Positions 6,180 to 14,242 of a DNA stretch of 64,000 nt are shown here, one piece after another (within the stretch, counting starts at the first letter, position 1; each line of letters starts with the position of its first letter). This stretch comes from Flavobacterium gawalongense. GTDB taxonomy: Bacteria > Bacteroidota > Bacteroidia > Flavobacteriales > Flavobacteriaceae. The notes under the pieces were generated by a model. The model ran no database searches. It saw only the letters and a program-made list of their open reading frames with translations, and was not told where the DNA came from. The translations under genes were made by a program, and so were the position numbers. Location: positions 1 to 64,000 of the forward strand of contig NZ_VJZP01000017.1 of the NCBI RefSeq assembly GCF_007097265.1, read 5' to 3'.

Positions 6180-8282
6180 TTATAATTTTAGATTATTTAA
6201 TAATTCCAAAACTTTTTCTGTTTTTTCTGTTTTTTTTAATTCTGAAAGTTGAGTTTCGAAAAGACTGAAATTATTCAAATCATTTTGTAAATTTTGAATA
6301 GCTAAAATTCTAACGGCAGCCATTTGACTTTTTAATGACATCGTGTATAATTTTGTCAAAGACTCCTCTTCAATATCTTTTACTTGCACTTTATCGGAAT
6401 AATGCAAAATTAAATTAGAAAACAACAACGAGTTATTGTCATTCTTAATATTTTTGACAATAGTCTGAATAATTAAACTGTAATTATCAATACTTTTTAT
6501 GTTATCAACAATACTATTTATAATCAAATTAGCATTGTTTTCGTCCTTTTCTTTTACATATTTATTGATTTCTTTTTGAGTATTCATCAATAAATTTTCT
6601 TCTTTCTTGCCTTTTTCTTCCCATGCATCTTTCAATCCAACGGTTTTATTAAAGACAATTTTACCTTCAGTAGTATCTTTATCAACATTGAAATAACCCA
6701 AACGTTGAAATTGGAATTTTTCTCCTGATGCAACAGTTGCTAAACTTGGTTCAACAAATCCTTTGGCAATTTGTAAAGAACTAGGATTCATAAACTCCAA
6801 GAAATTTTTCTCTTTGTGACTGTCTGGTGCTTCATCAATAAACAAGCGATCATACAAACGAACTTCCGCTTCTAAAGCATGTTGTATAGAAACCCAATGT
6901 AAGGTTCCGGCCACTTTTCTTTGACTGGCTTCACTCCCACTTCCGCTTCGACTGTCTTCATCGTACGTTACATGAATTTCAATACTATTTCCTGCAGCAT
7001 CTTTTACAACACTTTCTCCTTTAATAATATACCCATTTTTAAGACGCACTTCTCTGCCTAAACTCAATCGGAAAAATTTAGCCGGAGCTTCTTCTAAAAA
7101 GTCTTCTCTTTCAATGTATAATTCTCTTGAAAAAGGAACTTTTCTAAATCCTGCACTTTCATCTTCCTGATTATTTTCAGCTTCTAACCATTCTTCTTTA
7201 TCTTCAGGATAATTTATAATCACCAATTTTATTGGATCTAAAACTGCCATAACTCTTGGAGCTGTTTTGTTTAAATCTTCACGTAAACAAAATTCCAAAA
7301 GTGAAAAATCAATTATATTTTCTCTTTTGGCAACACCAATTATATCACAAAATTTACGAATAGAATTCGCTGTATATCCTCTTCTTCTCAATCCTGAAAT
7401 AGTAGGCATTCTTGGATCGTCCCAACCATTTACAATATTTTCCTGAACCAATTGCAAGAGTTTTCGCTTGCTCATTACGGTGTAATTCAAGTTCAAACGA
7501 GCAAACTCATATTGATGTGGTCTCACTTTTGAGTCATCGTAAATCTGGTCTAAAAACCAATCGTATAATTCACGGTGCATTACAAATTCAAGTGTACAAA
7601 TAGAATGTGAAATTTGTTCGATATAATCACTTTCTCCGTGTGCATAATCATACATTGGATAGATATTCCAATCATTTCCTGTTCTATGATGATGACGGTG
7701 TAAAATACGGTACATCAATGGATCACGCATCAACATATTAGTCGAAGTCATATCAATTTTAGCACGTAAAACATGACTTCCTTCAGGGAAATCACCATTT
7801 TTCATTCCTTCGAATAAAGTAATGTTTTCTTCAACTGAACGGTTTCTATAAGGTCCATCAACTCCAGGTTGAGTTGGCGTTCCTTTTTGAGCAGCCATGT
7901 CTTCAGAAGATTGACTGTCTATATAGGCTTTTCCATTTTTAATCATGGCAACCGCCCATTCATATAACTGCTGAAAATAATCAGAAGAATACAATTCTTC
8001 GGTCCAATTAAAACCCAACCATTTCAAATCTTCTTTGATTGCATCTACATATTCCTGCTCTTCTTTGGCTGGATTCGTATCATCAAAACGCAAATTAACT
8101 GGCGCATTGTACTTTAATCCTAAACCAAAATTTAAGCAAATGGATTTAGCGTGACCAATGTGTAAATACCCATTAGGCTCAGGTGGAAAACGAAAACGTA
8201 ATTTATCTTGTGGAAAACCATTAGATAAACTGTCTTCAATGATTTGTTCTATAAAATGGAGTGATTTTTCTTCGGTTGACAT
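6180..8282 (-). CDS. glnS: Glutamine--tRNA ligase with C-terminal extension
   Basis: A 700-aa class I synthetase that charges tRNA-Gln. HIGH is at residues 41-44, preceded by PPEPNGYL, and the KMSKS-type motif is MSKRK at 270-274. The catalytic and anticodon-binding beta-barrel parts fill about 1-560. The last about 140 residues are an extra Asn/Lys-rich helical module absent from the usual about 555-aa bacterial enzyme. Bacteroidota and Deinococcus GlnRS can carry a YqeY-type tail that helps bind tRNA; this module may be a diverged version, but I cannot see a clear YqeY signature. The ATG at 8280-8282 is chosen over a TTG 21 bases upstream because it follows a promoter box and precedes the conserved start. 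Confidence 0.95.
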   Translation of the reverse strand: MSTEEKSLHFIEQIIEDSLSNGFPQDKLRFRFPPEPNGYLHIGHAKSICLNFGLGLKYNAPVNLRFDDTNPAKEEQEYVDAIKEDLKWLGFNWTEELYSSDYFQQLYEWAVAMIKNGKAYIDSQSSEDMAAQKGTPTQPGVDGPYRNRSVEENITLFEGMKNGDFPEGSHVLRAKIDMTSTNMLMRDPLMYRILHRHHHRTGNDWNIYPMYDYAHGESDYIEQISHSICTLEFVMHRELYDWFLDQIYDDSKVRPHQYEFARLNLNYTVMSKRKLLQLVQENIVNGWDDPRMPTISGLRRRGYTANSIRKFCDIIGVAKRENIIDFSLLEFCLREDLNKTAPRVMAVLDPIKLVIINYPEDKEEWLEAENNQEDESAGFRKVPFSRELYIEREDFLEEAPAKFFRLSLGREVRLKNGYIIKGESVVKDAAGNSIEIHVTYDEDSRSGSGSEASQRKVAGTLHWVSIQHALEAEVRLYDRLFIDEAPDSHKEKNFLEFMNPSSLQIAKGFVEPSLATVASGEKFQFQRLGYFNVDKDTTEGKIVFNKTVGLKDAWEEKGKKEENLLMNTQKEINKYVKEKDENNANLIINSIVDNIKSIDNYSLIIQTIVKNIKNDNNSLLFSNLILHYSDKVQVKDIEEESLTKLYTMSLKSQMAAVRILAIQNLQNDLNNFSLFETQLSELKKTEKTEKVLELLNNLKL

Positions 8283-8300
8283 TTTTTTGTTTAATTTTAG

Positions 8301-8308
8301 CAAAGATA
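8301..8308 (-). promoter_or_regulatory. -7 promoter element before glnS
   Basis: On the minus strand this reads TATCTTTG, an exact TAnnTTTG match, 18 bases before the glnS ATG. It overlaps the rejected TTG start, which supports the shorter protein. Confidence 0.6.
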
Positions 8309-8313
8309 AAAAA

Positions 8314-8401
8314 AGTTTAAGGTTTAAAGTTTAAAGTTTCTCTAGAAACCTATAAAAAGTTAAAAGTTAGCACCACCAACCTTAAACCTTAAACTTTAAA
8401 C
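8314..8401. repeat. Inverted TTTAAA-rich repeat between glnS and folB
   Basis: GTTTAAGGTTTAAAGTTTAA-type text at 8314-8338 is mirrored by AACCTTAAACCTTAAAC-type text at 8378-8401. Similar TTAAAC strings occur at 8815-8842. Such strings are frequent around flavobacterial promoters; significance unknown. Confidence 0.5.
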
Positions 8402-8409
8402 AAAAATTT

Positions 8410-8769
8410 ATGGGATTTATAAAACTAAAAAATATTAGAACCTACTCCTATCATGGCTGTTTGATTGAGGAAGGAAAAATTGGTTCTGATTATTCAGTTG
8501 ATTTAAAAGTTAAAACAGATTTGAGACAATCTTCAATTACTGACAACCTTGTTGATACGGTTGATTATGTATTATTAAACCAAATTGTAGTTGAAGAAAT
8601 GGCTATCAGAGCGAACTTACTAGAACATGTTGCACAACGTATTATAGCAAGAATTTTGAAAGAAGTTCCAGAAATTTCGAGAGTTATTCTAGGTGTTTCA
8701 AAATTAAATCCTCCTATTGGTGGTGACGTTGAAGCGGTTACAATAGAAATGGAAGAATATAGAAGTTAA
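8410..8769 (+). CDS. folB: Dihydroneopterin aldolase
   Basis: A 119-aa protein of normal FolB length, converting 7,8-dihydroneopterin to 6-hydroxymethyl-7,8-dihydropterin and glycolaldehyde in folate synthesis. Family features seen are the early GCLIEEG segment, DTVDY around residue 51 and the LLEHVAQRI helix near 71-79, then a KLNPPIGGDVEAV strand close to the end. It is divergent from glnS, with 107-128 bases between them, and is followed by the tRNA-Cys gene on the same strand. Confidence 0.92.
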   Translation: MGFIKLKNIRTYSYHGCLIEEGKIGSDYSVDLKVKTDLRQSSITDNLVDTVDYVLLNQIVVEEMAIRANLLEHVAQRIIARILKEVPEISRVILGVSKLNPPIGGDVEAVTIEMEEYRS

Positions 8770-8849
8770 ATTAAAAATATTTCAAAGGGTTTAATAAATA
8801 TTTTTTGAAATTTTTAAACTTTAAACTTTTAAACATTAAACTTTTTAAG

Positions 8850-8857
8850 TACTTTTG
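8850..8857 (+). promoter_or_regulatory. -7 promoter element before tRNA-Cys
   Basis: TACTTTTG matches TAnnTTTG and lies 16 bases before the first base of the tRNA, a suitable distance for a short 5' leader. Confidence 0.6.
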
Positions 8858-8873
8858 CCATCCGTTCAACTAC

Positions 8874-8944
8874 GGCGTCGTGGCCGAGCGGCTAGGCTGG
8901 GCTCTGCAAAAGCTCCTACTCCGGTTCGAATCCGGACGATGCCT
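8874..8944 (+). tRNA. tRNA-Cys (anticodon GCA)
   Basis: A complete cloverleaf can be drawn by hand: acceptor GGCGTCG with CGATGCC (one G-T pair), D-stem GCC/GGC, anticodon stem GGGCT/AGCTC with loop CTGCAAA giving anticodon GCA, a four-base variable loop, and T-stem TCCGG/CCGGA with loop TTCGAAT. The discriminator base is T73, the usual identity base of tRNA-Cys. CCA is not encoded. A terminator hairpin follows at 8948. Confidence 0.95.
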
Positions 8945-8947
8945 CTA

Positions 8948-8977
8948 AAACCTTCAAAGCAATTTGGAGGTTTTTTT
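8948..8977 (+). terminator. tRNA-Cys terminator, copy 1
   Basis: Arms AAACCTTCAAA (8948-8958) and TTTGGAGGTTT (8963-8973), one wobble pair, followed by a T-run. Further copies are at 9051-9080 and, with a damaged left arm, at about 9140-9168. Confidence 0.8.
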
Positions 8978-9024
8978 ATGGCTAATTTTTAAGAAAAATT
9001 AAATAAAGTTTTGGTTCGAATCCG

Positions 9025-9040
9025 TCCCGAAGCTTCGGGA
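9025..9040. repeat. 16-bp palindrome TCCCGAAGCTTCGGGA
   Basis: A perfect 16-bp palindrome inside the second tRNA-tail copy. Related hairpins occur within coding sequence at 41060-41075 (TCCCGA/TCGGGA) and around 18091-18115. It resembles a short palindromic element dispersed in flavobacterial genomes. Confidence 0.65.
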
Positions 9041-9256
9041 GATGCGGCTGAAACCTTCAAAGCAATTTGGAGGTTTTTTTATGGCTAATTTTTAGGGAAA
9101 ATTAAATAAAGGTATAGTTCGAATCCGGACGAATATCTAATCATTCAAAGTAATTTGGAGGTTTTTTTATGGCTAATTTTTAAGAAAAAATATAAAACAT
9201 TCTCTATTGTAAACCATTAAGATATTTAGAAAATTAAATTTCATTAATAAATATTA

Positions 9257-9412
9257 TGCTTATCGGCAATGTTACCTAGCGGCTAAAAATAGCACACAGA
9301 TTATACAGATTAAACGGATTGGCATAGATTTTTTGATTGATTAATTTAAAATTAGAGTTAATTCGTGTAATTCGTGGCAAAAAACTTTTTTAGGTATTAT
9401 TACGGACAAGCA
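9257..9412 (-). repeat. MITE-like intergenic repeat, copy 2
   Basis: Inverse-orientation copy of the element at 292-439, about 156 bp. Here the inverted ends continue outwards: TTTCATTAATAAATATTATG at 9239 is repeated in inverse form up to 9430, so nearly 40 bp on each side can pair. There is no coding capacity. The stretch 8945-9586 holds no gene; it contains the tRNA-tail repeats, this element and the terminator at 9515. Confidence 0.7.
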
Positions 9413-9514
9413 TAATATTTATTAATGAAACTTAATTCTTTAAAACTAAAATGAACTTATTATTCAATTTTATTAAAGTAAAAACTAAAATGGTATAAAA
9501 TATTCGATAGTAAA

Positions 9515-9550
9515 AAAGCCTTGATTCTATATATTTAGAATCAAGGCTTT
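9515..9550. terminator. Terminator after the LysE-type gene
   Basis: Perfect 15-bp arms AAAGCCTTGATTCTA and its complement around a 6-base loop; pairing extends a few bases further. It lies 36 bases beyond the minus-strand stop at 9587. Confidence 0.8.
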
Positions 9551-9586
9551 ACTATTTTAATAAAGGAAAATAAGAGTTAAAATCTT

Positions 9587-10264
9587 TTATTTCTCAATTT
9601 TTTCGAATGCATTTTTTACCATTTCTTTTTCTTTTGGAAACCATCCTTGTGTTATTAAAACTATCCCAAAAACCATCATCACGATACTGATTCCTTTCTT
9701 AATTTTAAGGATATTATTCGGTGTTAATTTTCTTTTTAATTGTTTGGCCAATACTATTTTGATGGAATCAATAAGTAAATAAGATAGTATTACACTAATA
9801 AAAAAAGTTGTCATTCTGGACGTTTGCATTTCTAATTTTGGTCCTACAGAAATAATAATGGCTAACCAAAAACCAAGAACTCCAATATTGATAATATTTA
9901 ATAAAAATCCTTTTAAAAAAAGACTTCCATAATTCTTTCTTATAATCTCATTATCTATTGCTTCAGTGTTTATTTTTTCTTCTTTTTTTAATCTTACAAA
10001 GGAAATTATACCGTAAACTAACATCAATATTCCTCCAAAAATAAAAAGAGCGGGTTTATCTTTTAAACTTTGAATTAATCTGTAACTGCCTAAATATGCT
10101 ATCCCAATGAAAACAATATCGCCTAAAACAACTCCTAAATCGAAAACTAATGCGGCTCTAAACCCTTTTATAATACTCGTTTCAAGTAAAATAAAAAAAA
10201 CAGGACCAACCATAAAACTTAAAAAAATTCCCCAAGGAATACCGGATAAAATATCGTTTATCAT
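9587..10264 (-). CDS. LysE family amino-acid exporter-like protein
   Basis: A 225-aa inner-membrane protein with about six hydrophobic segments. The first segment has the LysE/RhtB pattern (IPWGIFLSFMVGPVFF), with a Gly-Pro in helix one and GVVLGDI at residues 44-50. Family members export amino acids or related small molecules; the substrate cannot be told. It is the third gene of a minus-strand run rnr, GIN protein, LysE, 38 bases after the GIN gene, so it may be cotranscribed. Confidence 0.85.
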   Translation of the reverse strand: MINDILSGIPWGIFLSFMVGPVFFILLETSIIKGFRAALVFDLGVVLGDIVFIGIAYLGSYRLIQSLKDKPALFIFGGILMLVYGIISFVRLKKEEKINTEAIDNEIIRKNYGSLFLKGFLLNIINIGVLGFWLAIIISVGPKLEMQTSRMTTFFISVILSYLLIDSIKIVLAKQLKRKLTPNNILKIKKGISIVMMVFGIVLITQGWFPKEKEMVKNAFEKIEK

Positions 10265-10302
10265 TAAAAATTAAAATTTATCAGAATAGAATTGCAAAAC
10301 TA

Positions 10303-10968
10303 TTATTTTTCTATGATTGTACCACCAATGAAAACTTCTTTATTAATTTGTTTTGGTTTTCCATAAATGTAAATCGAGCCACCAGCTTTCACTTTTGCAT
10401 CAACTAAAGCGGTAGCATAGATTTCTGCTTTTCCTCCTGCAGCAACGCTTATTGATGTTTGCGAAGTATGCAATTCACTTGCTTTCAAAATTCCTCCAGA
10501 TGTAATAACAACATCTTGATTTAATGCTTTTCCTGATAATTTAATTATTCCTCCTGCATTCGCTTTTACATTCACTTTATCAACATTTATATCAATGTTT
10601 ATTTCTGATCCGGCTTTCGCATTCAAATCCAATATGGTTTGTTTGAACGCTGCTTCTCCTGAAATGTAACTTCCCTCGTTTGCAACAATACTTTCAATGT
10701 TTTTAAAATACAGTTTTACCACAATGTTATTACCTGATAATAATTGTGGAAATGGCATTCTGATTTTTAATTCCCCATTTTTATTTACTGTTTCCACTTC
10801 ATCCGCTCTGTCCCCTGTTATAACAACTTTATTTTCTGAGGATGAAATTAATTTTACATTAATTTTATCAAATACTTTCAATTCATCAAAATCTCCTAAG
10901 TTTCTGGTTACTTGGGCATTTGTTATTTGGCTTAATAATACAAAAGCAATAATCACTAATTTTTTCAT
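10303..10968 (-). CDS. Head GIN domain protein (DUF2807)
   Basis: A 221-aa secreted protein with an N-terminal signal peptide (about residues 1-18, ending in TNAQ). The rest is rich in short Gly/Ala/Val beta-strand repeats with recurring Gly-Gly turns (KANAGGIIKLSG, VAAGGKAEIY), the pattern of the GIN/DUF2807 beta-helical domain. These are often called putative auto-transporter adhesins in Bacteroidota, but the function is not established. It follows rnr by 5 bases on the same strand, implying cotranscription. Confidence 0.85.
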   Translation of the reverse strand: MKKLVIIAFVLLSQITNAQVTRNLGDFDELKVFDKINVKLISSSENKVVITGDRADEVETVNKNGELKIRMPFPQLLSGNNIVVKLYFKNIESIVANEGSYISGEAAFKQTILDLNAKAGSEINIDINVDKVNVKANAGGIIKLSGKALNQDVVITSGGILKASELHTSQTSISVAAGGKAEIYATALVDAKVKAGGSIYIYGKPKQINKEVFIGGTIIEK

Positions 10969-10973
10969 TTTTT

Positions 10974-13166
10974 TTACTTTAATGGTTCTTCAATTCTTCT
11001 TAAAAAATTAAAATCCAGTTGTTTTTTAACTAAATCGGCATTTTTTACTTTAACGTAAATTTCATCTCCTAATTGTAATAGTTTACCCGAAGTTGCGCCT
11101 GTTAGTGCATATTGTTTTTCGTCAAATGTGTAGTAATCGTCTTTTATATCTCGAATTCTACACATTCCTTCACATTTATTCTCTATAATTTCTACATAAA
11201 TTCCCCATTCAGTAACACCCGAAATTACTCCTAAAAATTCTTGATCCTGATGATCTTGCATGTATTTTACCTGCATATATTTAATAGAATCTCGCTCCGC
11301 ATTTGTAGCCAACCCTTCCATAGTTGAAGAATGAACACATTTCGTTTCATACGTTTCTTCATCTACAGATTTTCCTCCATCCAAATAATGCTGCAACAAT
11401 CGATGTACCATTACATCGGGATAACGACGAATTGGTGATGTAAAATGGGAATAATAATCAAATGCTAAACCGTAATGCCCTATATTATCAGTAGAATATT
11501 TTGCTTTACTCATACTTCTGATAGCCAAAGTATCAATTAAATTTTGCTCTTTTTTACCATTGACTTCTTCCATTAAAGCATTCAATGATTTTGAAATATC
11601 TCCTTTATTACGGAAATCAATTTTGTAACCAAACTTTGCAATTACTGTTTGCATAGCAATTAATTTATCTTCATTTGGTTCATCGTGAATCCTATAAATA
11701 AAAGTTTTCTTTTGTTTTCCAATGAATTCTGCTACTTTTTTATTAGCCAAAAGCATAAATTCTTCAATCAGATGATTAGCATCTTTTGATATTTTAAAAT
11801 AAACTCCCTGAGGTTCACCATTTTGATCTAAATTAAATTTTACTTCTACTTTATCAAAAGAAATTGCCCCTTCGGCCATTCTTCTTTTTCTAAAAATTTT
11901 AGCTAATTCATCGAGTTTTAAAGTAGCTGATACAATTTCCTCAGCAACTTGATATGAACTTCCAGTTATTGCAATTTCTTCCGGAATAATATCGTCTTTC
12001 GTCTCTATGATATATTGCGCTTCTTCGTAAGAAAATCGTTGGTCTGAAAAAATTACTGTTCTACCAAACCACTGATTGACCACTTGTGATTTTTCAGTAA
12101 TTTCGAATATAGCTGAAAAGGTATATTTTTCTTCATTTGGTCGTAATGAACAAGCAAAATTCGATAATACTTCAGGTAACATTGGTACTACTCTATCCAC
12201 TAAATAAACTGAAGTAGCTCTTTGAAACGCCTCGTCATCCAAGATTGTTCCTTCTTCAAGATAATATGAAACATCGGCAATATGAATACCAATTTCGTAA
12301 TTACCATTTTCTAATTTTTTAAATGATAAGGCATCGTCAAAATCTTTGGCATCTTTTGGATCAATCGTAAAAGTCAACGTATCACGCATGTCACGACGTT
12401 TGGCAATTTCACTTGCTTCTATCGATGTATCTATTTTTTGGGCATAGGTTTCCACTTCAATAGGAAATTCAGCTGGCAAACCATATTCAGCAAGAATAGC
12501 GTGAATCTCCGTATCATGTTCTCCTGGTTTCCCTAATACTTTAATTACTTTTCCAAAAGGACTATCCGCTCTGTCTGGCCAATCTTCAATATGAACTAAA
12601 ACCACATCGCCTTGCTCTGCGGCTCCTATTTTATCTTTTGGAATAAAAATATCCGTGTACATTTTTGGATTGGCTGTAGAAACAAAAGAGAAGTTTTTCT
12701 GGATATCAATGACACCCACAAAATCAGTTTTATTTCTTTCAATCACTTCAATCACTTCACCTTCAGGTCTTTTCCCTTTTCTTCTATTGTAAACATATAC
12801 TTTTACAATATCTTTATCTAAAGCGTGATTTAAATTATTGGTTGGAATGAAGACATCTTCTTCTAAATCTGGACAAACAAAATAAGCTGTTTTACGACCT
12901 GTCATATCAATCTTACCTTCGTAATAATCTTTACTGACTGCTTTTACTAAATATTTTCCAGGTTCTGATTCTATAATTTTATTTTGAGAAGCCAGAATCT
13001 TCAAATCTTTTATAATTTGATTTCTGCTTTGGGTATCATCGAGTTCCAGCTTTGCACCTATTTGTTTATAATTGAATGCTTTATTAGCACTTTGCGACAA
13101 TATTTTTAATATTTTATCAGAGAAATCTTTCTCTTTTTTGATCGGCTTTCTTAATCTTTTACTCAT
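10974..13166 (-). CDS. rnr: Ribonuclease R
   Basis: A 730-aa 3'-5' exoribonuclease of the RNB family that degrades structured RNA. From the N-terminus: a winged-helix region (about 12-75), cold-shock-type domains (about 80-235), the RNB catalytic domain with DPKDAKDFDDAL at 269-280 supplying the metal-binding aspartates, HIADVS at 295-300, and a C-terminal S1 domain (about 640-720). Length is typical. It is the first gene of a minus-strand run with the GIN and LysE genes and lies left of the candidate replication origin, transcribed away from it. Confidence 0.96.
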   Translation of the reverse strand: MSKRLRKPIKKEKDFSDKILKILSQSANKAFNYKQIGAKLELDDTQSRNQIIKDLKILASQNKIIESEPGKYLVKAVSKDYYEGKIDMTGRKTAYFVCPDLEEDVFIPTNNLNHALDKDIVKVYVYNRRKGKRPEGEVIEVIERNKTDFVGVIDIQKNFSFVSTANPKMYTDIFIPKDKIGAAEQGDVVLVHIEDWPDRADSPFGKVIKVLGKPGEHDTEIHAILAEYGLPAEFPIEVETYAQKIDTSIEASEIAKRRDMRDTLTFTIDPKDAKDFDDALSFKKLENGNYEIGIHIADVSYYLEEGTILDDEAFQRATSVYLVDRVVPMLPEVLSNFACSLRPNEEKYTFSAIFEITEKSQVVNQWFGRTVIFSDQRFSYEEAQYIIETKDDIIPEEIAITGSSYQVAEEIVSATLKLDELAKIFRKRRMAEGAISFDKVEVKFNLDQNGEPQGVYFKISKDANHLIEEFMLLANKKVAEFIGKQKKTFIYRIHDEPNEDKLIAMQTVIAKFGYKIDFRNKGDISKSLNALMEEVNGKKEQNLIDTLAIRSMSKAKYSTDNIGHYGLAFDYYSHFTSPIRRYPDVMVHRLLQHYLDGGKSVDEETYETKCVHSSTMEGLATNAERDSIKYMQVKYMQDHQDQEFLGVISGVTEWGIYVEIIENKCEGMCRIRDIKDDYYTFDEKQYALTGATSGKLLQLGDEIYVKVKNADLVKKQLDFNFLRRIEEPLK

Positions 13167-13285
13167 ACATCTTTTCTTATAGCGTATAAAATTACGAAAT
13201 AGTTAATCGTTATCAATAAACGGTTAGCAGTTTTAAAGAAAATATAACTTTACAGAATAGTTGTATCTTTATAAAAACAATTAAA

Positions 13286-13519
13286 ATGGAAGAATTTCAA
13301 ACCATTGCTATTTTTAATTATTCGCATGAAATTGTAGTTCTGAAACATATTTTAGATCAAGAGGAAATCCCTTATTTTTTTGAAAATGAAACTACATTAT
13401 CCGTGGCTCCTTTTTATTCAAATGCTTTAGGCGGAATTAAATTAAAAGTTCATCTAAACGATTTTGAAAAGGTTCAGGAAATTTTAGATCATTTGAATAA
13501 CAATCTAACCATCGTTTAA
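13286..13519 (+). CDS. DUF2007 domain protein
   Basis: A 77-aa protein with the DUF2007 layout: an N-terminal strand ending in a helix that starts IVVLKHILDQEEIPYFFEN, then a GGIKLKV strand and a final helix EKVQEILDHL. Members are sometimes called putative signal-transducing proteins and resemble PII-like small folds; no function is proven. It is divergent from rnr, with 119 bases between them, and lies directly left of the gene-free AT-rich region. Confidence 0.8.
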   Translation: MEEFQTIAIFNYSHEIVVLKHILDQEEIPYFFENETTLSVAPFYSNALGGIKLKVHLNDFEKVQEILDHLNNNLTIV

Positions 13520-14242
13520 TTCAATTTGAATGTTTTATTTTTCAAAGTTGTCAACATATATTAATATAAACAAAAAGAAAAATTAAATTTAAATTATTTT
13601 TTGGTTGTTATTATAGCTTGTTAATAGCTACAATAAATTTATTTTAAAAGGTATTGAAATGAAGTTTAAAGTTGTTATACCGACTTATCAACAATACTAT
13701 TTTAGGGTAAAGGATTAGTTTTAAAGTGTTTTTAAATTTTAATTAACAATGGTTAATAATTCTAATAGAATTGTTTTTGTAAATAAGTATTTTTTGAATT
13801 TTTGTTGATAAACTACTTTTTTATAATGATAACTATTCTAAAAATTCAACAAACAAAATTTGGATTTCTAATATGGGTTTTGGATTACTTATTTTTTGGT
13901 TACAACCAAAAAAAACTTCTAATATTCTATCCAAAGTTATGAACATCTTATGTTAATTTAAAGTTAACTGAATATCAAGCAATTAAGTTTTGCTATTAAC
14001 AATGTGAAAAATTAACATTTTAAATATAAAATATACATTGATCCACAGCTATTTATATATTTATTAGAATTGTTAATAAAGCCTAATCAAATAGCAATCT
14101 GATAGTTATAGAATCTACAATTTACTTTAATTTTTAATGACTTATTTGAATTAAATTAATCTATTAAAGAAAGCGAGATTTAAATTCAACAAAACTAAAT
14201 TTCTTTATTTAAATTTGCACCATACAACTTAACACATTAAAA
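13520..14242. other. Candidate chromosomal replication origin (oriC)
   Basis: A 723-base gap without any credible gene, extremely AT-rich. DnaA-box-like 9-mers seen: TTATCAACA at 13685-13693 (plus) and 13803-13811 (minus), TTGTCAACA at 13548-13556, TTATGAACA at 13937-13945 and TGATCCACA at 14039-14047; the consensus is TTATCCACA. Genes to the left run mainly on the minus strand and genes to the right mainly on the plus strand, as expected when replication leaves here in both directions. The origin call is inference: in an AT-rich genome some near-matches arise by chance, and dnaA is not nearby (in Bacteroidota this is not required). Confidence 0.45.
14210..14217 (+). promoter_or_regulatory. 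-7 promoter element before rpiB
   Basis: TAAATTTG fits TAnnTTTG and ends 25 bases before the rpiB start codon. Confidence 0.5.

Larger units (their letters stand above)
8923..9190 (+). repeat. Three tandem copies of the tRNA-Cys 3' end plus terminator
   Basis: The unit begins with (G)GTTCGAATCCG from the T-arm and runs through the downstream hairpin to ATTAAATAAA. Copies start at 8923 (within the real tRNA), 9013 and about 9116, with spacings of about 90 and 103 bases. The copies share TTTGGAGGTTTTTTTATGGC and TAATTTTTA exactly. Copies two and three lack the 5' two-thirds of the tRNA and cannot fold as tRNAs. Copy two carries a 16-bp palindrome (9025-9040) inside its tail. Confidence 0.85.

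Noticed and set aside
9013-9183. Two further tRNA genes after tRNA-Cys
   Set aside because: Only the T-arm and 3' tail are repeated; acceptor 5' strand, D-arm and anticodon arm are missing, so they are tail fragments.
8923-9190. Short CRISPR-like array
   Set aside because: The repeated part contains a tRNA T-arm and a terminator, spacing is uneven, spacers are similar rather than unique and there are no cas genes.
10697-11011. A 104-codon plus-strand frame antisense to the GIN gene and the rnr end
   Set aside because: It overlaps two well-supported minus-strand genes, and its composition is that of a reverse-complement shadow.
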